From Christensenella intestinihominis (GTDB lineage Bacteria; Bacillota; Clostridia; Christensenellales; Christensenellaceae), in the NCBI RefSeq assembly GCF_001678845.1, contig NZ_MAIQ01000005.1, forward strand, positions 164,850 through 228,849: a stretch of 64,000 nt of DNA, written 5' to 3'. Made by a program: the position numbers and the translations under genes. Shown here in pieces: positions 44,704 through 53,690 of the stretch (its first letter is position 1; each line of letters starts with the position of its first letter). Under the pieces are notes generated by a model, which worked only from the letters and a program-made list of their open reading frames with translations, was not told the DNA's origin and did not search any database.

Positions 44704-46051
44704 GCTGGCGTCACGGAAGCGTTCGTTTGGGGATGTGGTCAGGCAGGAGCACTTGATTTTTATTGCGCTTGTTTTCGTGTTCTATTATTTGTGGAGCCTG
44801 GTTTTACCGCCAAATGTGGCGCCGGATGAAACAATGCGCTATAAAATCCCGGCTTTTATATACCAATACGGAACATTGCCGCATGGCGCGGACCCTTTGG
44901 TTCGGGACCCGCTGTGGGGCATTTCTTATGGCTTCACACCAATTTTGCCGCAAATAATCGGCGCGGGCTTCATGAAGATCGCCAGCCTGTTTACAACCAA
45001 CGAATTTGCACTTCTCATGGCGGCCCGAATGGTGAGCGTGCTGAGTGCGACGGCAACAGTATGGATTTCCATAAAAATTTCCCGGGAACTGTTAAAGGGA
45101 GCGATCCGGTGGCTGTTTGTGGCGTTGGTTGCCTTTCTTCCGCAGTTTGTGTTCCTGGGCAGCTATATTAACAACGACTGCTTTGCGGTATTTTCAACGG
45201 CGATTATGTTCTACGCGTGGGTGCTGGGGCTGAAATATAAATGGCCGATGAAAAGCTGCATCCTGCTCGGGGTCGGCATGGGCCTGTGCGCAATGTCGTA
45301 CTATAATGCCTACGGCTGGCTTCTCGCAAGCGTCGTTTTGTTTTTTATTTCCAATCTTGCGATGGACCGCGCGCGATGGAGGGACCGTCGTTTCCGCACG
45401 AAAATTTACGTGGTTGCGGGCCTGTTTGCAGCCATCGCCGCATGGTGGTTTATTCGCAGCTATATCATTTACAACGGCGATTTCCTGGGACTGAATATCA
45501 CGGAGCATTACAAAGAACTGTATGCGATAGACGAGCTGAAGCCATCCACTGCGCTGACCATTCAGGAGAAGGGGATTCCCCTGATCGGCATGCTTTGGAA
45601 TATGGAATGGGCGGCGACCACCTATTACAGCTTTATCGGCGTTTTCGGCTCAATGAGCGTATTGATTCCGGGATGGATTTATAAGGTGTACGCAGTTATC
45701 TTTCTGGCAGGATTGGTTGGATGTGTCGCGCGTTTTATCCAGGTCCTGAGAAAACGTGATGCGAACAGAGGGAAAAAATTGCTGGCGGGTATTTGCATGC
45801 TTCTTACCATGATCGTCCCGGTGGCGCTCAGCATATATTATTCCTATACGAGCGATTTCCAGCCGCAGGGCAGGTATGTTATGTCGATGCTGATTCCGCT
45901 GATGCTGTTTACTGCCATCGGGATTGAAACAATACTGAAATGGATTTTCAAGGGCAAGGGCGCGGCGGTGCCGGCCATTTTCCTCGCAGCCGGGCTTACG
46001 GCGATTACGCTTTACGTCTTCATCGGCGTTTACCTGCCGCTTTATCCATAA
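44696..46051 (+). CDS. GT-C fold membrane glycosyltransferase
   Basis: A 451-residue membrane protein with about eleven hydrophobic segments. After the first segment comes LPPNVAPDETMRYKIPAF, an acidic motif (DE) in the first extracytoplasmic loop that is typical of GT-C enzymes such as GT39/ArnT-like and DUF2142 proteins. These take a sugar from a polyprenyl-phosphate donor and place it on an outside acceptor. Position between a GtrB-type enzyme and an amino-sugar transaminase supports this. The acceptor (wall polymer, lipid or protein) is unknown. Confidence 0.8.
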   Translation: MNELASRKRSFGDVVRQEHLIFIALVFVFYYLWSLVLPPNVAPDETMRYKIPAFIYQYGTLPHGADPLVRDPLWGISYGFTPILPQIIGAGFMKIASLFTTNEFALLMAARMVSVLSATATVWISIKISRELLKGAIRWLFVALVAFLPQFVFLGSYINNDCFAVFSTAIMFYAWVLGLKYKWPMKSCILLGVGMGLCAMSYYNAYGWLLASVVLFFISNLAMDRARWRDRRFRTKIYVVAGLFAAIAAWWFIRSYIIYNGDFLGLNITEHYKELYAIDELKPSTALTIQEKGIPLIGMLWNMEWAATTYYSFIGVFGSMSVLIPGWIYKVYAVIFLAGLVGCVARFIQVLRKRDANRGKKLLAGICMLLTMIVPVALSIYYSYTSDFQPQGRYVMSMLIPLMLFTAIGIETILKWIFKGKGAAVPAIFLAAGLTAITLYVFIGVYLPLYP

Positions 46052-46068
46052 ATTGAAAGGAATTTGAA

Positions 46069-47214
46069 ATGATAAGCTTCAATGTCCCGCCGTGCGGGCC
46101 CAATAGTTTCAGGTATATCAAGGAAGCCGTGTTCCGGAGGCATACGTGCGGCGACGGGGAGTTTACCCAACGGTGCAGCCAGTGGATCAAGCTTAATTGT
46201 GAGATATCCAATGCATTCCTGACGACCTCGTGCACGCACGCGCTTGAAATGGCGGCCATGCTGTGCGGAATCGAAGCGGGCGACGAGGTGATTATGCCGG
46301 CCTATACCTTTGTTTCCACCGCGAATGCATTCGTACTGCACGGCGCGAAAATTGTGTTTGTGGATATCCGGCCGGATACCATGAACCTTGATGAAACGCT
46401 GGTTGAACAGGCGATTACCGAAAAAACGAAGGCCGTCGTGCCCGTACATTATGCGGGAGTAGCCTGCGAAATGGAGGCTATTACGGATATTGCCAGGCGC
46501 CATAACCTCATGGTTGTGGAAGACGCCGCACAGGGCGTAAAATCCACATACCACGGGAAGCCGCTGGGAACGTTGGGGGATTTCGGGTGTTTCAGCTTCC
46601 ATGAAACAAAAAATTACAGTATGGGTGAAGGCGGCGCGCTTCTGTGCCACGGCTCCCGGTATACGGAGCGGGCGGAAATCATCCGTGAAAAAGGCACAAA
46701 CCGCAGCAAATTTTTTCGCGGACAGGTTGATAAGTATACGTGGATGGACTGCGGGTCCTCCTACCTGCCCAGCGACATCAACGCCGCCTTTCTGCTGGGG
46801 CAGCTTGAAATTTCCGACGTAATCCTCCTCGACCGCATGAAAAGCTGGGAGCGTTACTATAACGGCCTGCTCCCGCTGGCGGAGGAAGGATTGATCGAGC
46901 TCCCGGTGATCCCGGAAGGCTGCACGCACAACGCCCACATGTTTTATATCAAGGCGAAAGACCTTGAGGAACGTACGGAGCTTATTTCCTTCCTGAAAAG
47001 CAGGTATATAGAAACGGCTTTCCACTATATTCCCCTGCATAACGCCCCGGCGGGGAAACGGTTCGGCGTGTTTGCCGGGGAAGACCGGTATACGACCCGC
47101 GAAAGCGAACGGCTGCTGCGCCTTCCGATGTACTACGAATTGCAGGAAGACGATGTTGACTATGTCGTTTCCGCCATACGCGAGTTTTACAGGAACCGGG
47201 AGACCCTTGTATGA
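46069..47214 (+). CDS. WecE/RffA-type 4-amino-sugar transaminase
   Basis: A 381-residue DegT/DnrJ/EryC1 aminotransferase. VIMPAYTFVSTANAFVLHGA, VPVHYAGVACEM, VEDAAQGV and FSFHETKNYSMGEGG are present, the last with PLP-binding Lys181, the same position as in E. coli WecE. WecE converts dTDP-4-keto-6-deoxyglucose to dTDP-4-amino-4,6-dideoxygalactose (Fuc4N). The nearest match from motifs is this enzyme, so the operon sugar is likely a 4-amino-4,6-dideoxyhexose. GAAAGGAATTTG precedes the ATG; the stop overlaps the ATP-grasp start. Confidence 0.9.
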   Translation: MISFNVPPCGPNSFRYIKEAVFRRHTCGDGEFTQRCSQWIKLNCEISNAFLTTSCTHALEMAAMLCGIEAGDEVIMPAYTFVSTANAFVLHGAKIVFVDIRPDTMNLDETLVEQAITEKTKAVVPVHYAGVACEMEAITDIARRHNLMVVEDAAQGVKSTYHGKPLGTLGDFGCFSFHETKNYSMGEGGALLCHGSRYTERAEIIREKGTNRSKFFRGQVDKYTWMDCGSSYLPSDINAAFLLGQLEISDVILLDRMKSWERYYNGLLPLAEEGLIELPVIPEGCTHNAHMFYIKAKDLEERTELISFLKSRYIETAFHYIPLHNAPAGKRFGVFAGEDRYTTRESERLLRLPMYYELQEDDVDYVVSAIREFYRNRETLV

Positions 47215-48362
47215 AAAAAATTGTGGTTATTGGCGCGGGGGAATTCCAAAATCCGCTGATTATGCGCGCGAAGGAAATGGGATATGAAACGCATGTATTT
47301 GCGTGGAAAAGCGGAGATATCGGGGAACGTACCGCGGATTTTTTCTATCCGGTCAGCATTGTGGACAAAGAGGCCATTTTTCGGCAGTGCCGGAATATCG
47401 CGCCGGATGCCGTCGTAACCATTGCTTCCGACCTGGCGACGCATACGGTGAACTATGTCGCGCAAAAGCTTGGATTGCCCTGCAATGACGAAAAATGCAC
47501 GGAATGTTCCACGAACAAATACCAAATGCGGAAAGCGCTGAAAAAAGCGGGCGTGCAAACACCGGAATTCGCGCTGCTGGAAACGCCGGAGAGCGTCGTT
47601 GGCCTTGATTTAGAGTTTCCTTTTATTATAAAGCCGACAGACCGCTCCGGAAGCCGCGGAATTGCAGAGGTACATACCGAAGCACAGGCCAGGGAAGCGG
47701 CGCGCGCGGCAATTGAATATTCGTTTGAAAAAAAAGCGATTGCGGAGGAACTGATTTCCGGGCCGGAATACAGCTGTGAATGTATTTCCGAGGGGGGAAA
47801 GCATCACTTCCTGGCGTTCACCCAAAAGGAAACGACGGGGCCGCCGCATTTTATCGAGACGGGGCATACCGAGCCGGCGGATATTCCGCCTGAATGGCAG
47901 GACGGAATCCGGGAGAAAATTTTCCAGGCGCTGGATGCGCTTCGGATTACAACGGGTGCGTCGCATGCGGAGTTCCGGTTATCCGAAGACGGCGATGCGC
48001 ATATCATTGAGATCGGGGCGCGTATGGGCGGAGACTGTATCGGTTCCCACCTGGTGCCCCTTTCGACAGGATATGACTTTCTTGGAATGGTAATTGATGC
48101 CGCGGCTGGAAAACCGCTTGATATGACGGCAGGGCCGCATTATGAAGCGGCGGCAATCAGGTTCTTGTTTTCGCAGGAGGATGTGGAGGCCCTAAAAGCT
48201 GTTAAAGCGCATTGTCCCCGGGGTATCATTGAGGAAAGCCCGGTAAAGCGGGAGAATCTTTCCAGTGTGGAAGACAGCTCGACCCGCGCCGGTTTCTATA
48301 TTATGGCCGGTTCAAAAAAAGAAATCGAACAGGTAATGCGGCTCACGGGAAAGGATGGTTAA
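47211..48362 (+). CDS. ATP-grasp ligase
   Basis: A 383-residue ATP-grasp protein. The N-terminal pre-ATP-grasp domain starts KKIVVIGAGEFQNPLIMRAK, then FPFIIKPTDRSGSRGIAEV gives the nucleotide-binding lysines, IAEELISGPEYSCECI the lid region, and AHIIEIGARMGGDCIGSHL the metal-binding Glu and Asn-like position. The family joins a carboxylate to an amine through an acyl phosphate. Immediately after a 4-amino-sugar transaminase, attachment of an amino acid or other carboxylate to the sugar amine is a reasonable guess. The start overlaps the transaminase stop in ATGA. Confidence 0.85.
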   Translation: MKKIVVIGAGEFQNPLIMRAKEMGYETHVFAWKSGDIGERTADFFYPVSIVDKEAIFRQCRNIAPDAVVTIASDLATHTVNYVAQKLGLPCNDEKCTECSTNKYQMRKALKKAGVQTPEFALLETPESVVGLDLEFPFIIKPTDRSGSRGIAEVHTEAQAREAARAAIEYSFEKKAIAEELISGPEYSCECISEGGKHHFLAFTQKETTGPPHFIETGHTEPADIPPEWQDGIREKIFQALDALRITTGASHAEFRLSEDGDAHIIEIGARMGGDCIGSHLVPLSTGYDFLGMVIDAAAGKPLDMTAGPHYEAAAIRFLFSQEDVEALKAVKAHCPRGIIEESPVKRENLSSVEDSSTRAGFYIMAGSKKEIEQVMRLTGKDG

Positions 48363-49196
48363 ATGCCAATGAAAAAGCAATGGATACTGGTTGTTCTGGT
48401 GGTTTTAACAGGCGCCCTTGTTTTAGCCGGCTGCGACAGCAGCGCGGTCACGCCGGGCGCGGAACCCACGCCCACGCCTGCGGCGACACAAAGCGCCGCT
48501 CCGGCGGTCACGGAAACGCCGGATATTGCGAGCGAATCCCCGGCAATGACGGATACGGCGTCCGCTGCCGCGGCAGCAACTGACAGCACATTGACGGTCA
48601 GCGCGACGGAATCCGTAAAAAAAATGCCGGATATCGCCTATGTCAGCATCGGCGTGCGCACGACGGGCGCTACGGCACAGGCGGCGCAGGAAGAAAATGC
48701 GCGGATCACACAGTCGTTCCTTGGCGCGGTGAAAGCACAGGGAGTGGCGGAAGACGACCTTGAAACGCAAAGCCTGAACGTCTATGAAGATTATGAGAAT
48801 CCGCAGCAGACGGTGGTGGAAAACACCTATCGCGTGACAATACGCGATATTGATACCGTAGGCGCGGTAATCGACGCTGCGGTTGCGGCAGGCGCGAATT
48901 CCACCTATTCGCTTTCGTTCGACCTTGCGGACAGGGATTCCGTTTATATGGAGGCACTGGCCAAGGCGATGGAAAATGTGGGAAACAAGGCCAATGCGGT
49001 AGCGCAGGCGGGCGGCTATGCCATTGTCCGTCCGGCTTCCATCACGGAAGGCAGCGCCGGATACAGCGCGGAGCCGTATATGACGGCGGAAGCCGCCGCA
49101 ATGGATACGGGCTCCAGGGCCGGCGGCGCGACGCCTGTCAGCCCGCAGGAAATTGAAGTTTCCGCAACGGTTACGGGAACCTATATTATCAAATAG
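48363..49196 (+). CDS. SIMPL-domain (DUF541) lipoprotein
   Basis: A 277-residue lipoprotein: signal with lipobox LVLAGC, a Thr/Pro/Ala-rich linker, then a SIMPL domain from about residue 75 (LTVSATESVKKMPDIAYVSIGV, NVYEDYENPQQTVVENTYRVTI, VGNKANAVAQAGGY). SIMPL proteins are extracytoplasmic and of unclear function, some oligomeric and linked to envelope stress. Its ATG directly follows the ATP-grasp stop, with AAGGA seven bases upstream, and a terminator follows it, so it is the last gene of the glycan operon. Confidence 0.88.
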   Translation: MPMKKQWILVVLVVLTGALVLAGCDSSAVTPGAEPTPTPAATQSAAPAVTETPDIASESPAMTDTASAAAAATDSTLTVSATESVKKMPDIAYVSIGVRTTGATAQAAQEENARITQSFLGAVKAQGVAEDDLETQSLNVYEDYENPQQTVVENTYRVTIRDIDTVGAVIDAAVAAGANSTYSLSFDLADRDSVYMEALAKAMENVGNKANAVAQAGGYAIVRPASITEGSAGYSAEPYMTAEAAAMDTGSRAGGATPVSPQEIEVSATVTGTYIIK

Positions 49197-49204
49197 CAAA
49201 GGAA

Positions 49205-49237
49205 AATATCCCGCATTTATATGCGGGATATTTTTTT
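49205..49237 (+). terminator. Terminator of the glycan operon
   Basis: AATATCCCGCAT (49205-49216) pairs with ATGCGGGATATT (49221-49232), ending in seven T. Confidence 0.93.
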
Positions 49238-49340
49238 GCCGTTTCCGCCTTGGGGAAACTTCGCCAAAAAAGGGTTGTTCCCCGGGTAAAAGAGGACTAT
49301 AATGCCATAGGGATTATTTTAGCAACATGGGAGGAAGCCA

Positions 49341-49715
49341 GTGAAAAGTTTATTTCAGGTAGGGATTGTGCTCGCGGTCTGCCTTGCGGGCGAGTTGATC
49401 TCGGAAGTGATCCCGATTGCAATTCCAACAAGCGTCATCAGCATGATCCTGCTGCTTGCCTTACTGCTTACGAAGTGTATCAAACCCCGCCATATCGAAC
49501 GGTTTGGTGATTTCCTGCTGAAAAACATGGCATTTTTCTTTATTCCTGCAGGAGTGGCAATCATGGAGCAATTCGACCTCCTGAAAAATTACCTGCTGCC
49601 GTTTTTGCTGATTTGCTTTGTGACGACGGTCCTTACTTTCCTTGCAACGGCCTATACGGTCAAGGCGGTTATGGCGGTGCAGAAAAAAATCCGGGAGGGC
49701 AAGCGGTATGAATGA
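49341..49715 (+). CDS. lrgA: LrgA/CidA holin-like membrane protein
   Basis: A 124-residue protein with four hydrophobic segments and the LrgA/CidA block IPTSVISMILLLALL plus FFIPAGVAIM. These holin-like proteins affect murein hydrolase activity, and some relatives export pyruvate. It starts with GTG after GGGAGGAAG, and its end overlaps lrgB by eight bases, the standard lrgAB pair. No LytTR regulator is adjacent. Confidence 0.9.
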   Translation: MKSLFQVGIVLAVCLAGELISEVIPIAIPTSVISMILLLALLLTKCIKPRHIERFGDFLLKNMAFFFIPAGVAIMEQFDLLKNYLLPFLLICFVTTVLTFLATAYTVKAVMAVQKKIREGKRYE

Positions 49716-50388
49716 ACTCATAAGCTCTCCCTTCTTTGGCATCGTGCTGTGCGTCGGGACCTATGCGGTAGGCCTCTGGATCAATCGCAAAACGAAATCC
49801 CCCATTGCAAATCCGCTGATGATCGCGATTGCGCTCATTATTGTAATATTGCTTGCCTTCCATATCCCGCTTGAAGCGTTTAATAAGGGCGGGGATTTCA
49901 TCGCGTTTTTCCTGATTCCGGCAACCGCGGCGCTCGCCCTGTCCATTTACCGGCAGGTGTGGCTGCTGAAACGGAATTTCCTTCCCATCATCATAGGCAG
50001 CGCAGTCGGTTCGCTTGTATCGATGGGAAGCGTATACGGGCTGTGCAGCCTCTTCCGGCTTGACGAAGTGCTTACGCATTCCCTGATCCCCAAATCGGTC
50101 ACCACGCCGATTGCAATGGATGTTTCCATTCAACTGGGCGGGGAACCCTCCATTACGGTTGCGGCGGTCGTGGTAACGGGAATCGTCGGGGCGATCCTCG
50201 CGCCGACGTTCATTAAGCTGTTCCGTGTGGATAATTCCATCGCGGCGGGCGTTGCCATCGGAACCTGCAGCCATGCGCTCGGCACCACAAAGGCGCTCGA
50301 AATCGGGGAGGTTGAGGGCGCCATGAGCGGCATTGCCATTGGCGTTTCCGGGATTTTAACGGTTCTTTTCGCCATGATTATCATGTAA
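49708..50388 (+). CDS. lrgB: LrgB/CidB membrane protein
   Basis: A 226-residue polytopic protein with the LrgB motifs FFLIPATAALALSIYRQ, LIPKSVTTPIAMDVS and AAGVAIGTCSHALGTTKALEIGE. The ATG lies inside the end of lrgA. It acts with LrgA at the membrane, with roles in autolysis control or small organic acid transport. A strong terminator follows. Confidence 0.93.
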   Translation: MNELISSPFFGIVLCVGTYAVGLWINRKTKSPIANPLMIAIALIIVILLAFHIPLEAFNKGGDFIAFFLIPATAALALSIYRQVWLLKRNFLPIIIGSAVGSLVSMGSVYGLCSLFRLDEVLTHSLIPKSVTTPIAMDVSIQLGGEPSITVAAVVVTGIVGAILAPTFIKLFRVDNSIAAGVAIGTCSHALGTTKALEIGEVEGAMSGIAIGVSGILTVLFAMIIM

Positions 50389-50404
50389 CCCGAAGGGGAT
50401 ATCC

Positions 50405-50444
50405 GCCGCCCTTTCCAAAGCTATGGAAGAGGCGGCATTTTTTT
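50405..50444 (+). terminator. Terminator after lrgB
   Basis: GCCGCC (50405-50410) pairs with GGCGGC (50431-50436) and inner TTTCCA with TGGAA, ending in seven T (50438-50444). Confidence 0.87.
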
Positions 50445-50524
50445 ATGGAAGCAAAAGATGGAAAAAGTTTAAAAAGTTTTTACAGGATCATGGCGCATAT
50501 CCGGCGTAAACGGCCGGGCGCAGT

Positions 50525-50553
50525 TTGATTTTAGACCTGGAACATGATAGAAT
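50525..50553 (+). promoter_or_regulatory. Promoter of the polA operon
   Basis: TTGATT (50525-50530), 17 bases, TAGAAT (50548-50553). Transcription would begin near 50560, 30 bases before the polA ATG. Confidence 0.6.
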
Positions 50554-50589
50554 ATTAGCGCCGCAATGCGGCATTTAAGGAGGATTTTC

Positions 50590-53103
50590 ATGGCGGATAC
50601 ATTGCTTGCAATTGACGGGAACAGCCTTGTTTTCAGGGCCTATTGGGCGCTGCCATTGGCGATGCAGGATAAAGAGGGAAGGCCGACGAACGCAATGTAC
50701 GGCTTTTTTACAATGCTCTTCCACGTGGTGGAGGAATACCGCCCGACTTATGTTGCGGTTGCCTTTGACCGAAGCGAGAAAACGTTCCGGCATAAAAAAT
50801 ATGAGGATTATAAGGCGGGAAGGCGCAAAACGCCGGACGAGCTGCTTGCGCAAATTCCCATGCTCCAGGACGCGCTCGGGCGCGTAGGGGTGCCTTGGGT
50901 GGACCAGGCAGGCTATGAAGCGGACGATATTATCGGCGCGCTGTCCGTACAGGCGGAAGGAAGGAACATCCCTTCCTATATTTTTACTGCGGATAAGGAC
51001 CAGCTTCAACTGATTGACGACCATATCAGCGTAGTGCTCACCAAAAAAGGCGTTACGGAAACCAAGCTGATGACGAAAGAAACGTTGATGGAGGAAATGG
51101 GCCTTACGCCCGCGCAGATACCGGACCTGAAAGCGCTGATGGGGGATGCTTCGGATAATATCCCCGGGATTGCCGGAATCGGCGAAAAAACGGCCCTGAA
51201 GCTGCTGCGCGAATATCCGACCATTGAAGCGCTCTACGGGAACATCGACGAACTCCCCAAAAACAAGCTGCACGAAAAGCTTGTCCAAGGAAAAGAGTCC
51301 GCGTTTATGTCGAAGGACCTGGCAACGATTGAAACGGATATGCCGCTTAAAAAAAGCCTCGATGATTTCCGCTTCGCCGGTTTCAATATGGACGGCCTCC
51401 GTTCGGTGAGCGAGCAATACCGGTTTACTTCGTTCCTGAAACGGTTTGACCTCGGGAGCGAAAAAATAAAAACGGTAAAAACGGAAACAATTTCCCCGCA
51501 GGAATTGAGCCTCCTGGACGACGCCTATGAATTTGCTTTCCTCGTAAAAGACGGCGTGCGCCTCGCGATCGACGGGGAAACGGAATATGTAATTCCTTTA
51601 AAGCAAACCCTGCTCGACGAGGGATATGACTTAAACGACGTCCTGCGTGGGTTAAAGCCCTTTTTGGCGGACAAAAAAGTAATTGCGCACGATGTGAAGG
51701 CGCTGATGCACGAATGGGGAAGCCTGTTCCATGAATTTTACGACACCATGCTCGGCGCGTGGGTGTTAAATCCTTCTTATTCCAAATACGATCTTGCCAG
51801 CGTCATGAAGCGGGCGGAGATGGAAGAGAATGCGGCGGGGCTGTTCGCGCTTTCGGAACGCCAGCGGGACGAGATCGAGCGCACGGAGCTTGAAAACGTC
51901 ATGTACGAAATTGAAGAACCGCTTCTCCGGGTGCTTTACGACATGGAGGAAGAAGGCTTCCGCGTCAGCGGGGACGAGCTTGCGAAGCTTGGGGAAAAAT
52001 ACGATAAAGAAATCAGCGGGCTTACCGCGAAAATTTTTGAGCTTGCGGGGCAGGAATTCAACATCAGTTCCACCAAACAGCTTGCGGAAATTTTGTTTGA
52101 GAAACTCGGGCTGCCCGTTGTGAAAAAGACAAAAACGGGTTACTCAACGGATATCGAGGTGTTGGAAAAGCTGGAGAACAAGCATCCGATCATTCCCTAT
52201 ATTGTGGAATACCGGGCGCTCACCAAGCTTAAGGGCACGTATATCGACGGCCTGATCGGCATGATCCGGGGCGGGGTCATCCACACGACCTTCTTACAGA
52301 CGGCGACCGCAACGGGCAGGCTGTCGAGCGCGGAACCCAATCTGCAGAACATCCCAATCAAATCCGCGATGGCAAACGATATCCGCAGCGCGTTTGTGGC
52401 GCCGGACGGCTATAAGATCGTATCGGCGGACTATTCCCAGATCGAGCTGCGCATCCTTGCCGCAATTGCGGACGATAAGCACCTGAAGGACGCGTTTATG
52501 AAGGGGCAGGACATTCACGCGCGGACGGCGGCCGAGGTGCTTGGCAAGGAAATTGAAGAGGTGACCCCCGCGGAACGCGCAAGCGCCAAGGCGGTTAATT
52601 TTGGCATCGTATACGGCATCAGCGATTTCGGCCTGGCGCGCAACCTCGGCATTACGCGCAAACAGGCGGCGGACTACATCGCGCGGTATTTTGAAGAATT
52701 CAGCGGGGTCCGAAAATACATGGACGAAATCATTGCCCGTGCGCACGAGGATGGCTTTGTGCGCACGCTGTGCGGACGCATCCGGTATATCCCGGAGCTT
52801 TCCTCGGGAAATTACAATATTCGTTCCTTTGGCGAGCGGGCGGCGCTCAATACGCCCATCCAGGGAAGCGCCGCGGATATTATCAAGATTGCCATGAACC
52901 GGGTGGAAAAAGCGCTGAAAGAACAAAAATATGAATCGAAACTCGTATTGCAGGTACACGACGAACTGATCCTTTACGCAAAGGACAGCGAAGCGGAAGC
53001 CGTCACCGGGCTGCTGCGGGATTGTATGGAGAATGCAATGGAACTGAGCGTACCGCTCCGGGTGAATGTGGCGCAGGGAAAGACGTGGGCGGAAGCGAAA
53101 TGA
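50590..53103 (+). CDS. polA: DNA polymerase I
   Basis: An 837-residue family A polymerase. The N-terminal 5' nuclease domain has LAIDGNSLVFRAYWAL, EADDIIGAL and GDASDNIPGIAGIGEKTAL. The middle 3'-5' exonuclease domain is present in outline (VIAHDVKALMHEW) but its catalytic acidic motifs are missing, as in many Gram-positive enzymes. The polymerase domain has ATATGRLSSAEPNLQNIP, SADYSQIELRILA, KAVNFGIVYG and QVHDELI. It fills gaps in repair and removes Okazaki primers. AAGGAGGA lies five bases before the ATG. The stop overlaps coaE in ATGA. Confidence 0.96.
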   Translation: MADTLLAIDGNSLVFRAYWALPLAMQDKEGRPTNAMYGFFTMLFHVVEEYRPTYVAVAFDRSEKTFRHKKYEDYKAGRRKTPDELLAQIPMLQDALGRVGVPWVDQAGYEADDIIGALSVQAEGRNIPSYIFTADKDQLQLIDDHISVVLTKKGVTETKLMTKETLMEEMGLTPAQIPDLKALMGDASDNIPGIAGIGEKTALKLLREYPTIEALYGNIDELPKNKLHEKLVQGKESAFMSKDLATIETDMPLKKSLDDFRFAGFNMDGLRSVSEQYRFTSFLKRFDLGSEKIKTVKTETISPQELSLLDDAYEFAFLVKDGVRLAIDGETEYVIPLKQTLLDEGYDLNDVLRGLKPFLADKKVIAHDVKALMHEWGSLFHEFYDTMLGAWVLNPSYSKYDLASVMKRAEMEENAAGLFALSERQRDEIERTELENVMYEIEEPLLRVLYDMEEEGFRVSGDELAKLGEKYDKEISGLTAKIFELAGQEFNISSTKQLAEILFEKLGLPVVKKTKTGYSTDIEVLEKLENKHPIIPYIVEYRALTKLKGTYIDGLIGMIRGGVIHTTFLQTATATGRLSSAEPNLQNIPIKSAMANDIRSAFVAPDGYKIVSADYSQIELRILAAIADDKHLKDAFMKGQDIHARTAAEVLGKEIEEVTPAERASAKAVNFGIVYGISDFGLARNLGITRKQAADYIARYFEEFSGVRKYMDEIIARAHEDGFVRTLCGRIRYIPELSSGNYNIRSFGERAALNTPIQGSAADIIKIAMNRVEKALKEQKYESKLVLQVHDELILYAKDSEAEAVTGLLRDCMENAMELSVPLRVNVAQGKTWAEAK

Positions 53104-53690
53104 AACGTACCATAGGCCTTACGGGAAACAGCGGCGCGGGGAAAAGCACGGTTGCGGAATATTTGAAGGAGCTCGGGGCAGAGGTCATTGATGCGGATCA
53201 AATTTCGCGGGAGATATGCGATCCCGGGCAGGCGGGCTACCTTGCGGTCAGGAAAGCGTTCGGACCGGAGTTTTTCCGGGAAGACGGCGCGCTTGACAGG
53301 CATAAACTTGGGGCCCATGTGTTTGCCGACCATGCAGAGCTCATGCGCCTGAACGGGATTCTGCATCCGCTTGTGCTCGAGGAGGTGCGGCGGCGCAGGC
53401 GGGAGTCCGAAAAAGACACGGTGGTGATCGACTGCGCCCTGCTGGTCGACGCGGGGCTTTCGCGTGACGCCGATGAAATCTGGCTTGTGCGCGCGGGGGA
53501 TGCGCAAAAGCTGGAGCGCATCCGCAGCAGGGACGGCATTGACGAAACGCATGCGGGAAACCGCCTCAAAAGCCAGTCCCGGGAAGAGGAATTGCTGGCG
53601 CATGCGGATGTTGTGCTGGTAAACGACGGGACACTGGAACAATTAAGAAAACAGGTTGAGGAATATTTTTATGGGAAGAATGGATTATAA
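53100..53690 (+). CDS. coaE: Dephospho-CoA kinase
   Basis: A 196-residue P-loop kinase: GLTGNSGAGKST, then DADQISREICDPGQAGYLAV and VVIDCALLVDAGL, the typical CoaE order. It phosphorylates dephospho-CoA in the last step of coenzyme A synthesis. The ATG overlaps the polA stop; the polA-coaE pair is common in Bacillota. Its end overlaps the transglycosylase gene by about 20 bases. Confidence 0.94.
   Translation: MKRTIGLTGNSGAGKSTVAEYLKELGAEVIDADQISREICDPGQAGYLAVRKAFGPEFFREDGALDRHKLGAHVFADHAELMRLNGILHPLVLEEVRRRRRESEKDTVVIDCALLVDAGLSRDADEIWLVRAGDAQKLERIRSRDGIDETHAGNRLKSQSREEELLAHADVVLVNDGTLEQLRKQVEEYFYGKNGL

Noticed and set aside
50590..53103. polA as damaged because proofreading motifs are missing
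   Set aside because: Loss of 3'-5' exonuclease residues is normal in many Gram-positive DNA polymerase I enzymes; the frame is intact.
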